Shown piece after piece: positions 55,457-64,000 of a DNA stretch of 64,000 nucleotides (its first letter is position 1; each line of letters starts with the position of its first letter). The stretch lies in contig JAQQWL010000011.1 of the NCBI GenBank assembly GCA_038363925.1, forward strand, positions 1,488,001-1,552,000, read 5' to 3'. A program made the translations under genes and the position numbers. Source of the DNA: Apiospora phragmitis. Taxonomy: Eukaryota > Ascomycota > Sordariomycetes > Amphisphaeriales > Apiosporaceae. The notes under the pieces are model-generated. The model ran no database searches. It saw only the letters and a program-made list of their open reading frames with translations, and was not told where the DNA came from.

Positions 55457-57674
55457 ATGTCGTCGGATCCGGCAGACCAGAAGATCGAGGTCGAGCATAC
55501 CTCGTCCAACGAGTACCATGGCGACCACAAGACGCCAGCCGAGGGAACGATGGGTGCTAAGAAGATAAGCCTGGAGGCCGCGCAGAGGCGATTGCTACAG
55601 CCGCCGGCCATCATCGCGATGATGTCGGCGGAGCAGCGCGCAGACCTGGAGAAACATTTGGTCAGGAAGATCGACTGGCGCCTGTTGCCCATGATAGTCT
55701 TGATGTATATCATGAACTACATTGACCGGTGAGTCGCGCCCATTGAACCCCAATTCTCCTGGGAGAAGAGAGGGCTAAGATAGTTATGATGATATCATAG
55801 GAACAACATCGCGGCCGCGAAGCTTGCCCATATCGAAAAAGACCTGAACATGCCCGAAGACTCGACACAATTCCAGGTAGGTTAACGGGACATTCTCTGG
55901 AGGCGGCAGAGTTGGTTCGCTAATTACATATTCACCCTCAAGACCACTGTCAGCATTCTCTTCGTCGGGTAAGTGTTCATAAGTTCTCTTGGAAGGTCAT
56001 CGGTGTTCATTATATGGTAGTTATCTCCTGATGCAGATTCCGTCCAACTTGCTTCTTAACAAGATCGGCAAGCCCGCGCTGTATCTGCCAATTTGTGTAA
56101 GTAAACGAGAAGATATCAACCACTGCGGGCAACACTAACGCATGTTTAGATGATCGTTTGGGGTGTCATCTCGACTCTCACTGCCGAGGCCAAGAATTTT
56201 GGCGGCTTACTGGCAATCCGTTTCTTCCTCGGTTTTGTTGAGGCTGCTTACTTTGTAAGACACAATATCAGTTGTAACAGGAAACTGGGGCTCGACAGAC
56301 TAACAGCCTGTAGCCAGGATGTCTTTACTACCTGAGTTGTTGGTACACCAGAAAGGAGTTAGGTAAGTGACCTGATCAGATAACCCAACGCTTCCTCCCC
56401 CTTATATACTGTCCCCCTTTTCACCGAGACGAATGCGGCTGACCCGCTCCCACCTCCCCAGGCCTCCGCACCGCCTTCCTCTACTCCGGCGCCCTCATCT
56501 CGGGCGCCTTCTCAGGCCTGATCTCGGCCGGCATCACGGGCAACATGGACGGGGCCCGGGGCCTGAGCGCGTGGCGCTGGCTGTTCATCATCGAGGGCGC
56601 GGCCACCATCTTCATCGCGTTCCTCGCGTTCCCGCTGCTGCCCAACTTCCCGCGCACGACGAGCTGGTTGAGCGAGGAGAGAGAGGCCCTCGCCGTCTGG
56701 CGGCTCGAGGAGGACATCGGCGAGGACGACTGGGTCGACAGCGGGCAGCAGACGTTCTGGCGCGGCGCCAAGCAGGCGTTCGCGGACGTTAAGACTTATG
56801 TTCTGGTACGTACTTACTCACCAGAGAGGGGAGAGAGAGAGAGGATGAAAGTGACTTTAGTGCTTGTTTTACTTACCGTTGGTGGGGTTGTTATATAGCT
56901 CGTACTCCTGTTCGGCATCGTCGCGAGTGGCTCCGTCACCAACTTCTTCCCGACGGTCGTGTCCACCCTGGGCTACAACAACGTGGTGTCGCTCCTGCTG
57001 ACGGCCCCGCCCTACGTCCTCACAGTCATCGCCTCCATGATCAACGCCTGGCACGCGGACCGCACGGGGGAGCGGTACTGGCACATCGCCGTGCCCCTCG
57101 TCGTCAATATGGCGGCCAACATCATCGCCGCCACGACCACCTCGCTCGGCCCGCGGTACCTGTCCATGATGCTGATGGTAAGTTTATCGTTCGATGAGAG
57201 CTACCTCCTCTGTTGTGTATGCTAATTGTCGTGTTACCGCACAGGTTCCTAGCGTGTATAGCGCTTTCGTTGTCGCTTTGGCGTGGATCAGCAACACATT
57301 ACCCAGGCCGCCGGCCAAGAGGGCCGCTGCGTTGGCTTTCATCAATGCCGTCTCGAACAGCTCTTCCATCTACGCCTCCTACAGTAAGTGCCATAACCTG
57401 CTCTGATTTTCCTTCTTTTTTCCCCTCCCGGTATGGAAGCTGGATACTTACTTACTTCGCCCTTCTAGTGTACCCGAAGAGTGCGGCTCCGGGCTACGTC
57501 ATTGCCATGTCGGTCAACTGCGCCACCTCGTTCATGGCTATCGTGGCCGCGACGGTGCTGCGGTTCATGCTCGTGCGGCTGAACAGGAAACTAGAGCAGG
57601 GAATCTTTGTTGAAGGCGCCATTAATGCGTTGCCCGGCGAGGGTGCTCACCACGGATTTAGATTCAAGGTGTAG
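55457..57674 (+). CDS. MFS permease, anion:cation symporter (allantoate/nicotinate-like) family
   Basis: Ten exons with consistent phases give 523 aa: 55457-55728, 55801-55876, 55943-55968, 56021-56096, 56150-56254, 56314-56362, 56462-56805, 56899-57177, 57245-57383 and 57469-57674. Exon 3 is only 26 nt. The product has a hydrophilic N-terminus, then RKIDWRLLPMIVLMYIMNYIDRNNIAAAKLA (TM1, the ACS signature). This is followed by GYLLMQIPSNLLLNKIGKP, ARFFLGF-like LAIRFFLGFVEAAYFPGCLYYLSCWYTRKELG, and a long central loop before six further helices. Members import allantoate, nicotinate, pantothenate, biotin or related organic anions with protons at the plasma membrane. The substrate is not predictable from sequence by eye. 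The frame is intact, in contrast with several neighbours. Confidence 0.92.
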
Positions 57675-60600
57675 GTGGCAGTGCGTTGGGTGACGGGTGA
57701 TTCGGCAATTGTGTAGGGGTTGGGACTGTAATCATGAAGCCGAGATCTCGAGCTCATAGAGACCGAAAAAACGCTTGACTAGTAAATAGTAAAAGAATTT
57801 CCCATATATTATCGGTACATCTTGAAAGTATCGACCATCCACAAGGCAATGCTCCGGGTATACCATTCCTCCTCGCTCATATGTCATTCTCTAATGCTTG
57901 CGTACCGACATTTGTATGATCTTGGGTTTTGGATGGGAAACAACAGCGCCAGCGCAGGATTACATATCCTTTCCATGGGAACAAGATTGGATAACCCCCA
58001 TATTAAGACCACCATAGATGCTGATAGTTCCTCGTATAAGAGTTGACTCTGTCGTTTGAGAAACCCCTATCTTCGATGGATACTATGCTCATGATCCCAC
58101 AACGTTTGCCCGTGAGTAGTAGACTGTATGCCCAGGTCATTTGTCGTTTTTGTGCCAGGCTATAGATATGTCCGGTCTGCTCGACCCTATGATTCGCATA
58201 TGTAGTCTCGCCGGCGGACGAGTCGAAGATTTCTCGGCACCAATCGACAACATGACATAAACGACGGCCAGCTTCGACATCGTCTCGGTCATCCTGAAAC
58301 AGACCATGCAGAAGATAAACAACACTCTCTCGGTAGTCGTCGAAGGGGTATATGTTGCCGCTGGTATCGCCACCGAGTCTAGCTGGTTTGACGAAGGCGG
58401 GACGGGCTCTGCCGAGGTCTGCTGGCATCGTTGCACATGTGGGAAGTGAATCTGCAGAGATAACGAGTGATCTGGCATGCTGCTGACATGTGTGATATTT
58501 CAGGCCGGGGAAGTGCAAACCTCCGTAGGAGCTTTAGTTGTTGAATGAGTTTTCGAATTGTTAGGAGAGTTTGAAGTAATCAGTCACTCAGACTCTCGGT
58601 CAGTGAATGCAGGAGAGAGAGAAGAAGATCAAGGCCATAGTATAGGTACAGAATCTTCGAAAAGCCTCTTCCCTCTCTCCCTCCCCCAAAGTGACACGAT
58701 ACCATCCCGATGACGGCAAGGCCACCATGAATTACACAGCAAACAAGTTTCCTTGGTTGCGGCTGGGTCCTGTACAACCGACTAACTGATGGCGCACCAC
58801 CGTTAGGGATGAGGCAGAGAGCAAACGGGAGCCCGCCTACGCCGAAAGAACAAAGGCGAACGCATGTTTCAAGGGAGAGAGCCCCCTTCGGCAGCCGCAA
58901 TAGCCAACCAATTCGATCTGTATCGTACCTGATCCGCGCCCGCATGATGACGTGCATCTGTCACCGGGCACCACCGCTGTTTGAGACAAACAGATCAGCA
59001 GACCTACCCCCTGAATTGCTTGGTTATTATATATAGGTGCAGGTAGGGAAGCTGAACAGCATCTGGCCCGCCCTATCCATGCATCTTGCAGTGTTGACTT
59101 ACCTATTTACTGCATCTCGATTGTATCAGAACATGGTCTCGGGCCGTGTTGTTTGCGCCGTGAAAGGTCTCCCTGCATCACCACTTCTCGGAGTCGCCAC
59201 GGCTATCTGGATGTATTGATGGTACGAACGGCCACGGCCGATCATATACAATGGCGCCAACCATGGCCATGGGCTCGGTTGCAATGCGTGTTGCTTTGCA
59301 TCGAATATGCTGTCTTACTCAAAAATAGTAAGCCATACGCACCGAGTATATCAGGTAGACTCATTGGGGTGGTCCTTTCTTTCTACACACAACCACCACG
59401 CTCGCCGCTTGGTGAAATGTTCGCATGTAGACCAGGACAGAATAATGCCAGAGAAATGATATAGTAAAGGTGCAAAATACAATTTCATTGTTGATTCGTA
59501 GAAAGATATAGATATTAGGGTCAATGTGGTCTTCTTTTAACTTGGTGTGAAGCCTTCGCGGAATTAGCCCAAGAGGGTAACGGGCGCGAAGAAATGAGAA
59601 TGAAGAACGACGATTTTATGAAATCCTGGACCTTATACTTAGAATACTGGTGTCAACCCAGTCTCGATCGCCGACTCTGAGGTTCGATCGAGACAAGGAA
59701 CACTAAATAGCAAGAGGCTTGATAAATGAGGCGGCGACTCGTGATGGAGGAGCACTTTGCTGCTGGTGCCATGTTATTATCAGCAGCGCATTATTACAGG
59801 TGCTGAGCCCTACCTACCTAAACAAGTAGGAACTGGCTCAGCAGCATGGGTTAGGTAAGCTCAACGGCTAACAGATGTAATTCAGATCCCTAACCAGCGG
59901 TTCGGGTTGGAAGAATGCAACAGCTCCTTTTCTGGCATCGATGTCAATACATCTTAAAATCATTGTCCTGCGAAAGTGAGGTCTTATATATTGTTTGCGA
60001 ACCTTTAGATAGCAGAACACCTGGACGTTCTTTGAAAATGGAAGAAGAAAAGAGCACCACTCAGTCCGAGTTCCTGATTGCTAAGCTACTCCAGGTGCTG
60101 CGAGATTTCCAAGGAGATTCAAAGGAGATGCAACGTGGGAAACGGGCAAGTCGCAATTAGAAATGGACCACTAAAAGATTAGGTGCAGTGCCCCCACAAA
60201 AGTCGGTTCTGGACTCGCCAATGTGCTGGGAGCTGTACCTGTAATTGGTAAGAACGTGAGGAACACGCAATCATTACTTGCTACCATCCCCTGGAACCTT
60301 GCGACATGCGATCCGAGCAAGCACACAGGAGGAAGAGGTGGACGGGGCCTCAGGTTCGTCCGGTGGTGGCTGGCTCAGACGGGTTTAAAAACAACCAACG
60401 TGTGATGTAAGCGCTTAAGTTTGCACAGAGACGGACATTGACACATGAGGGGCGTGATGGTGATCACCGTTTCGTTTCTTTTTGTTTGGATTCCAACAAC
60501 CGCGATCGAGTGTTCGAGTGAGTGCATACCCTCAAAAGAAGAAGAAGAAGACGAAGAAGAAGGGGAAGAAAAGGTACTTGTTGGTGTGCACCCTCCACCT

Positions 60601-60914
60601 CCTCCACCCACACCTGCACCTCCACATACTCCGGGGGGCCGATATCATCGAAGCAGTCTAATCCCTGCTCATAAAAGGAAGCTCCCGTCACGGCGCCTTT
60701 CTATTGGCCAGCGTCCTAGACAACCTCCTGTTTACCTGCGACCTCTGCCGACCTCAAGCTCGCCATCTCCCACCAACGTCCTCTTCCCTTTCCATCAATA
60801 CTCGATCGAGCCTGTCCAGATTTTGTGCCTACGCCGTCGCTATACCCTCGCGACTCCGAATCCTCGTTTGAAATTCGCCTTTTGCCACTTATACACCCTT
60901 CTACCACCGCCACC
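57675..60914. other. Long region without a confirmed gene
   Basis: About 3.2 kb. It contains the orphan ORF listed at 58003-58518, GAA-rich sequence near 60535-60575 and the peroxiredoxin leader. No repeats or RNA genes recognised. Confidence 0.5.
58003..58518 (-). CDS. Hypothetical ORF, 171 aa
   Basis: One open frame from ATG at 58518 to a stop at 58003. Part of it has a protein-like composition (for example YRESVVYLLHGLFQDDRDDVEAGRRLCHVVDWCREIF). I recognise no family, signal peptide or membrane segment. The nearest genes are an MFS permease and a peroxiredoxin, neither informative. It could be a small lineage-specific gene, a remnant of a larger gene or chance. Confidence 0.3.
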   Translation of the reverse strand: MHFPGLKYHTCQQHARSLVISADSLPTCATMPADLGRARPAFVKPARLGGDTSGNIYPFDDYRESVVYLLHGLFQDDRDDVEAGRRLCHVVDWCREIFDSSAGETTYANHRVEQTGHIYSLAQKRQMTWAYSLLLTGKRCGIMSIVSIEDRGFSNDRVNSYTRNYQHLWWS

Positions 60915-61795
60915 ATGCCCGTCGAGCTGCGCAAGCGCAAAGCGCCTCCGCCCGCGCCAGAGCCGCCGGCTAAAAAGCCCTCCAAGGTCTCCAAGGCCGT
61001 CGCAAAGGTCAAGGAGACGGTCGCGGGCAAGCCTGCCGCCCCGGAAAAGGCCAATGGCGCATCCAAGGCCGCCGCGAAGCCTGTCGTCGGCGATGTCATC
61101 ACCCTCGAAGGCTTCGGCGGCGAGATTGAGACCAACGACGGCGAAAAGACTACCCTGAAGGCCCTCGTCGACGAGAGCAAGTCGGGTGTCGTCCTATTTA
61201 CTTATCCTAAGGCGAGCACGCCTGGCTGTAAGTACAATCTTTTTCCTTTCTTTCTGTTTTGATGTTGTTTTCTTCGTGTGTTGTTGCAGTGTCCACACGT
61301 CCTACATACAAATAATGCGCTGGCTTCTGACATAGTTTGTGATATCAAGGCACAAACCAAGCCTGCATGTTCCGCGACAACTACGAACCCTTCACCAAGG
61401 ACGGCCTGGCCATCTATGGCCTCTCCACGGATTCTCCCAAGGCAAACACCACCTTCAAGGACAAGCAGAAGCTGCCATACCCACTCTTGTGCGACCCCAG
61501 TGCCACTCTCATCGGGGCCATCGGCCTCAAAAAGGCGCCCAAGGGTACTACCCGCGGCGTGTTCGCCATTGATAAGACTGGAAAGGTGCTCCTCGCGCAG
61601 CCCGGCGGCCCCGCTGCGACCGTGGACGCGGTAAAGAACCTGGTTGCCGACGGAGCATCTGCTGCGCCTGCCACGGCAGATGAGACCAAGGAAGAGCCTG
61701 AGGGCGTGAAGCCGGTGGAAGAGGCCACACTGACCAATGGAGATCCTGTCGCGGAAGCGAAGACAGAGGAGGCCGTTAAGGAGCCTGCCAGTTAA
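60915..61795 (+). CDS. DOT5: Peroxiredoxin, BCP/PrxQ type (nuclear thiol peroxidase DOT5)
   Basis: Exons 60915-61227 and 61350-61795 (GTAAGT donor; acceptor CAAG) give 252 aa. The enzyme reduces hydroperoxides using a peroxidatic Cys and thioredoxin. The core shows [36 protein letters not shown] (peroxidatic Cys near residue 105, resolving Cys five later, split by the intron), YGLSTDSPKANTTFKDKQKLPYPLLCDP and RGVFAIDKTGKVLL. A basic Pro/Lys-rich N-terminus (LRKRKAPPPAPEPPAKKPSK) resembles the nuclear localisation region of Dot5. After the core comes an Ala/Glu-rich extension of about 50 residues. The start is placed at the ATG in context CCACCATGCCC. The frame is intact. Confidence 0.93.
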
Positions 61796-62466
61796 CCTTT
61801 TGCGGATTTTTGTTATAATTTTGTATGCTGGATTATTAGTATGCTACAGAGGAACAAGAATTTCGTATCCGGACTGGACAGCGACGGATCTCCTTATTTC
61901 TTTTCTTTCGGCCCAGGGAAGTAAACGTATATGAAGGCGTTGGTCATTTGGGGAATTTAGCTTTCCCACTAAAAGTAACAATTGGACGAATCTGTTCACG
62001 TTGAAAGAAGATGCTGTTCATATGGAGGCAGCTGCTTCAACTGACTGCTGTTGCTTGAGACGTTGGCTCATCGCGGACGGCTGCGACCTCACGTAGCCCG
62101 ACGCCGCACTTTCATTGATGATAACACGTCTCCAAATCAAACAACGAGACATTAATTGAATGAGTATCCGCTGCTGTATTTGCTCATGAGATTTCCAAGT
62201 TCATTAATGGCAACCGAATTCTGTACAAGAGGTCCGTCCCAGTTCGCGATGAAGCAAGAAGTAGTCCCGGATTCTCGCTAAACCGAAGATTCCCCGGGTA
62301 CCCCACAGTCCAACCAATCAGATCGATTCTAATCATTGACCAGCTAGGTTTCGGTCGTCGGGTATCTTTGAAGCCATTGGAACCGACGACGACATTGGTT
62401 TCCCCAGAGCTCCCCTTCCAGATCTCTCCCTCCGATTCCTTGCCATTGAGCTTCCACAACGGCATC
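61796..62466. other. Intergenic
   Basis: 3' side of DOT5 and promoter of the complex I gene. Nothing else recognised. Confidence 0.55.
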
Positions 62467-63524
62467 ATGGCGTCCAAAATCTGCCCCATGCTGCTCCGCA
62501 CAGCCATCCGCGCGGCCCCTCGAGCTCCCCGAACGCAATTCCGGGCTTTTACTGCCGCGGCGGTACGCAGGAGTGATGCCCTCTCTGTGGTAAGTTGGCA
62601 ACAGCAATCCAGAGCAGATACGAGGCCGGTCAAACGACGGCTAGACATATGAACCTCGAGCTATACGGCCATTCAAACGCCAAGCTCGTCATATTCGCTG
62701 CTCCCAAAGCTAACCGCCTCGTTTCGACGCAAAACAGCACCGCAACACCCCCGACAACAACCCCGAGATCCCCTTCAAGTTCACCGCGCAGAACGAGGCC
62801 ATCCTCGCCGAGATCCTGAAGCGCTACCCGCCGCAGTACAAGAAGGCCGCCGTCATGCCGCTGCTCGACCTCGGCCAGCGCCAGCACGGCTTCTGCTCCA
62901 TCAGCGTCATGAACGAGGTCGCCCGCGTCCTCGAGATGCCCCCCATGCGCGTCTACGAGGTCGCCTCCTTCTACACCATGTACAATCGCACGCCCGTCGG
63001 CAAGTACCACGTCCAGGTCTGCACCACGGTAAGCAAGCCCCCTCCGGCTCTTAGGAAGGAAATAGAGAAAAGAGGGAGGGTTACAGTGTTATTGCTGGTT
63101 GTTATCCAAGAAGCACAGATGGGATGGGAACTAATTTGTCATTGAAATTCTCGCGCAGACCCCCTGCCAACTTGGCGGCTGCGGCAGCGATGTCATCGTC
63201 AAGACGGTGAAGGACGAGCTCGGCGTCGCCCACGGCGGCGAAACCACGCCCGACGGCCTCTTCACCTTCGTCGAGGTCGAGTGCCTCGGCGCCTGCGTCA
63301 ACGCGCCCATGGTCCAGATCAACGACGACTACTACGAGGACCTGACGCCTGAGACCACCCGGCAGCTGCTCAAGGCCCTGCGGGCGTCCGCTTCGGGCAA
63401 CACCACCCTCAAGGTGCCCGCCCCGGGCCCCCTGAGCGGCCGCCAGACGTGCGAGAACAGCGCCGGCCCGACCAACCTGACGAGCGAGCCCTGGGGCACA
63501 GAGACCACGCGGTCGGATTTGTAA
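62467..63524 (+). CDS. nuo-24: NADH:ubiquinone oxidoreductase 24-kDa subunit (NDUFV2/NuoE), mitochondrial
   Basis: Exons 62467-62589, 62738-63028 and 63159-63524 give 259 aa, with phase-0 introns and canonical borders. The subunit sits in the peripheral arm of complex I on the matrix side and holds the [2Fe-2S] cluster N1a. The N-terminus is a mitochondrial targeting sequence ([20 protein letters not shown]). The mature thioredoxin-like fold shows AILKRYP-type and [26 protein letters not shown] sequences, [20 protein letters not shown], and the four cluster cysteines in VCTTTPCQLGG and [14 protein letters not shown]. The C-terminal tail ends [14 protein letters not shown]. The frame is intact. 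Confidence 0.96.
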
Positions 63525-64000
63525 AAAGAGAAGCATGACAAAAAACAAGGCAGAGGCGACAGGAGTTCGATACAGTAACATGCGAAGGCAGAAGAAGAAA
63601 GCGGAACACTCATATAGCTGCTGGGGTGAGAGTTTACTAAAGACCCCATGGTATAGAGGAGCAAGGACAAGCATCACATCAGAGGGATGCCGGCATATTT
63701 GTACATAAGATCCGTATGTGTATTGATTGAACTCCGATTTCACGATGGAACAAGACAAGACACCTGTATATGACTTCTCCTTGTTCATTGAATTGAAAAA
63801 TTGGCATTCTTGCAGTTGAGTGATTTCTCGTCGTACTATATCAGTATGCCTTGAACACGCTATTTATTTCATTCATTCCCAATAATTGATCCTCATAAGT
63901 AACTCCGAAACCCAGAAAACCACACATGGCATACATAGCTCATCGTAATTGCATGCGAAAAAGAAATGTACTTTTTCTCTCATCCAAGCCTGAAGATCCA
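63525..64000. other. 3' flank of the complex I gene
   Basis: No gene recognised up to the window edge. AT-rich sequence with a likely 3' UTR at its start. Confidence 0.55.

Noticed and set aside
60445..61158. Pro/Arg-rich 237-codon ORF overlapping the peroxiredoxin start
   Set aside because: It overlaps DOT5 exon 1 in another frame, begins in GAA-rich leader sequence and has no domain.

Overview
The window is nuclear DNA of a filamentous ascomycete (Pezizomycotina; the gene content suits Sordariomycetes, but I cannot place it to genus). Genes are intron-bearing, with short GT-AG introns (about 50-165 nt) and CTAAC/CTAAT branch points. They lie on both strands without operons. They include typical fungal families: Zn2Cys6 regulator, PTH11-like receptor, 2EXR protein, BAHD acyltransferase and GH79 glucuronidase. 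No mobile element, CRISPR array, rRNA or clear canonical tRNA was seen.

Layout. 1-3 kb: 3' end of a PIF1-family helicase (+), then a secreted GH79 glycoside hydrolase (-). 3-5 kb: no firm gene, one tRNA-like element. 5.5-7.4 kb: 5-aminolevulinate synthase HEM1 (-). 7.4-10.1 kb: gene-free, with a perfect 22-bp palindrome, a 12-bp inverted repeat and degenerate repeats. 10.1-11.9 kb: acyltransferase (+). 12.8-13.7 kb: isochorismatase-like hydrolase (-). 14.1-16.1 kb: bifunctional thiamine enzyme THI6 (-). 16.5-18.4 kb: conserved Ser-rich protein (-). 21-26.5 kb: UTP10 (+). 27.2-29.6 kb: Zn2Cys6 regulator (-). 30.2-32.5 kb: Thr/Ser-rich surface protein (-). 34.8-39.6 kb: cohesin regulator PDS5 (-). 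43-44.2 kb: secreted esterase (+). 47.1-48.7 kb: PTH11-like membrane protein (+). 49.5-50.6 kb: mRNA guanylyltransferase (+). 51.2-52 kb: zinc deaminase (+). 52.3-53.2 kb: 2EXR protein (+). 55.5-57.7 kb: ten-exon MFS permease (+). 60.9-61.8 kb: nuclear peroxiredoxin DOT5 (+). 62.5-63.5 kb: complex I 24-kDa subunit (+).

How genes relate. Most are independent housekeeping genes (heme, thiamine, ribosome biogenesis, cohesion, capping, respiration, redox) interspersed with accessory genes for secretion, sensing and transport. I see no convincing biosynthetic cluster and no new multi-gene system.

Data quality. Five genes need single-base corrections to stay in frame, mostly in short homopolymers, and two of the five (UTP10, PDS5) are normally essential. 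Consensus errors are therefore a better general explanation than pseudogenes. The Zn2Cys6 gene also has a GT-to-AT change at a 5' splice site. Spliced structures were inferred by reading frame and phase, not from transcripts.
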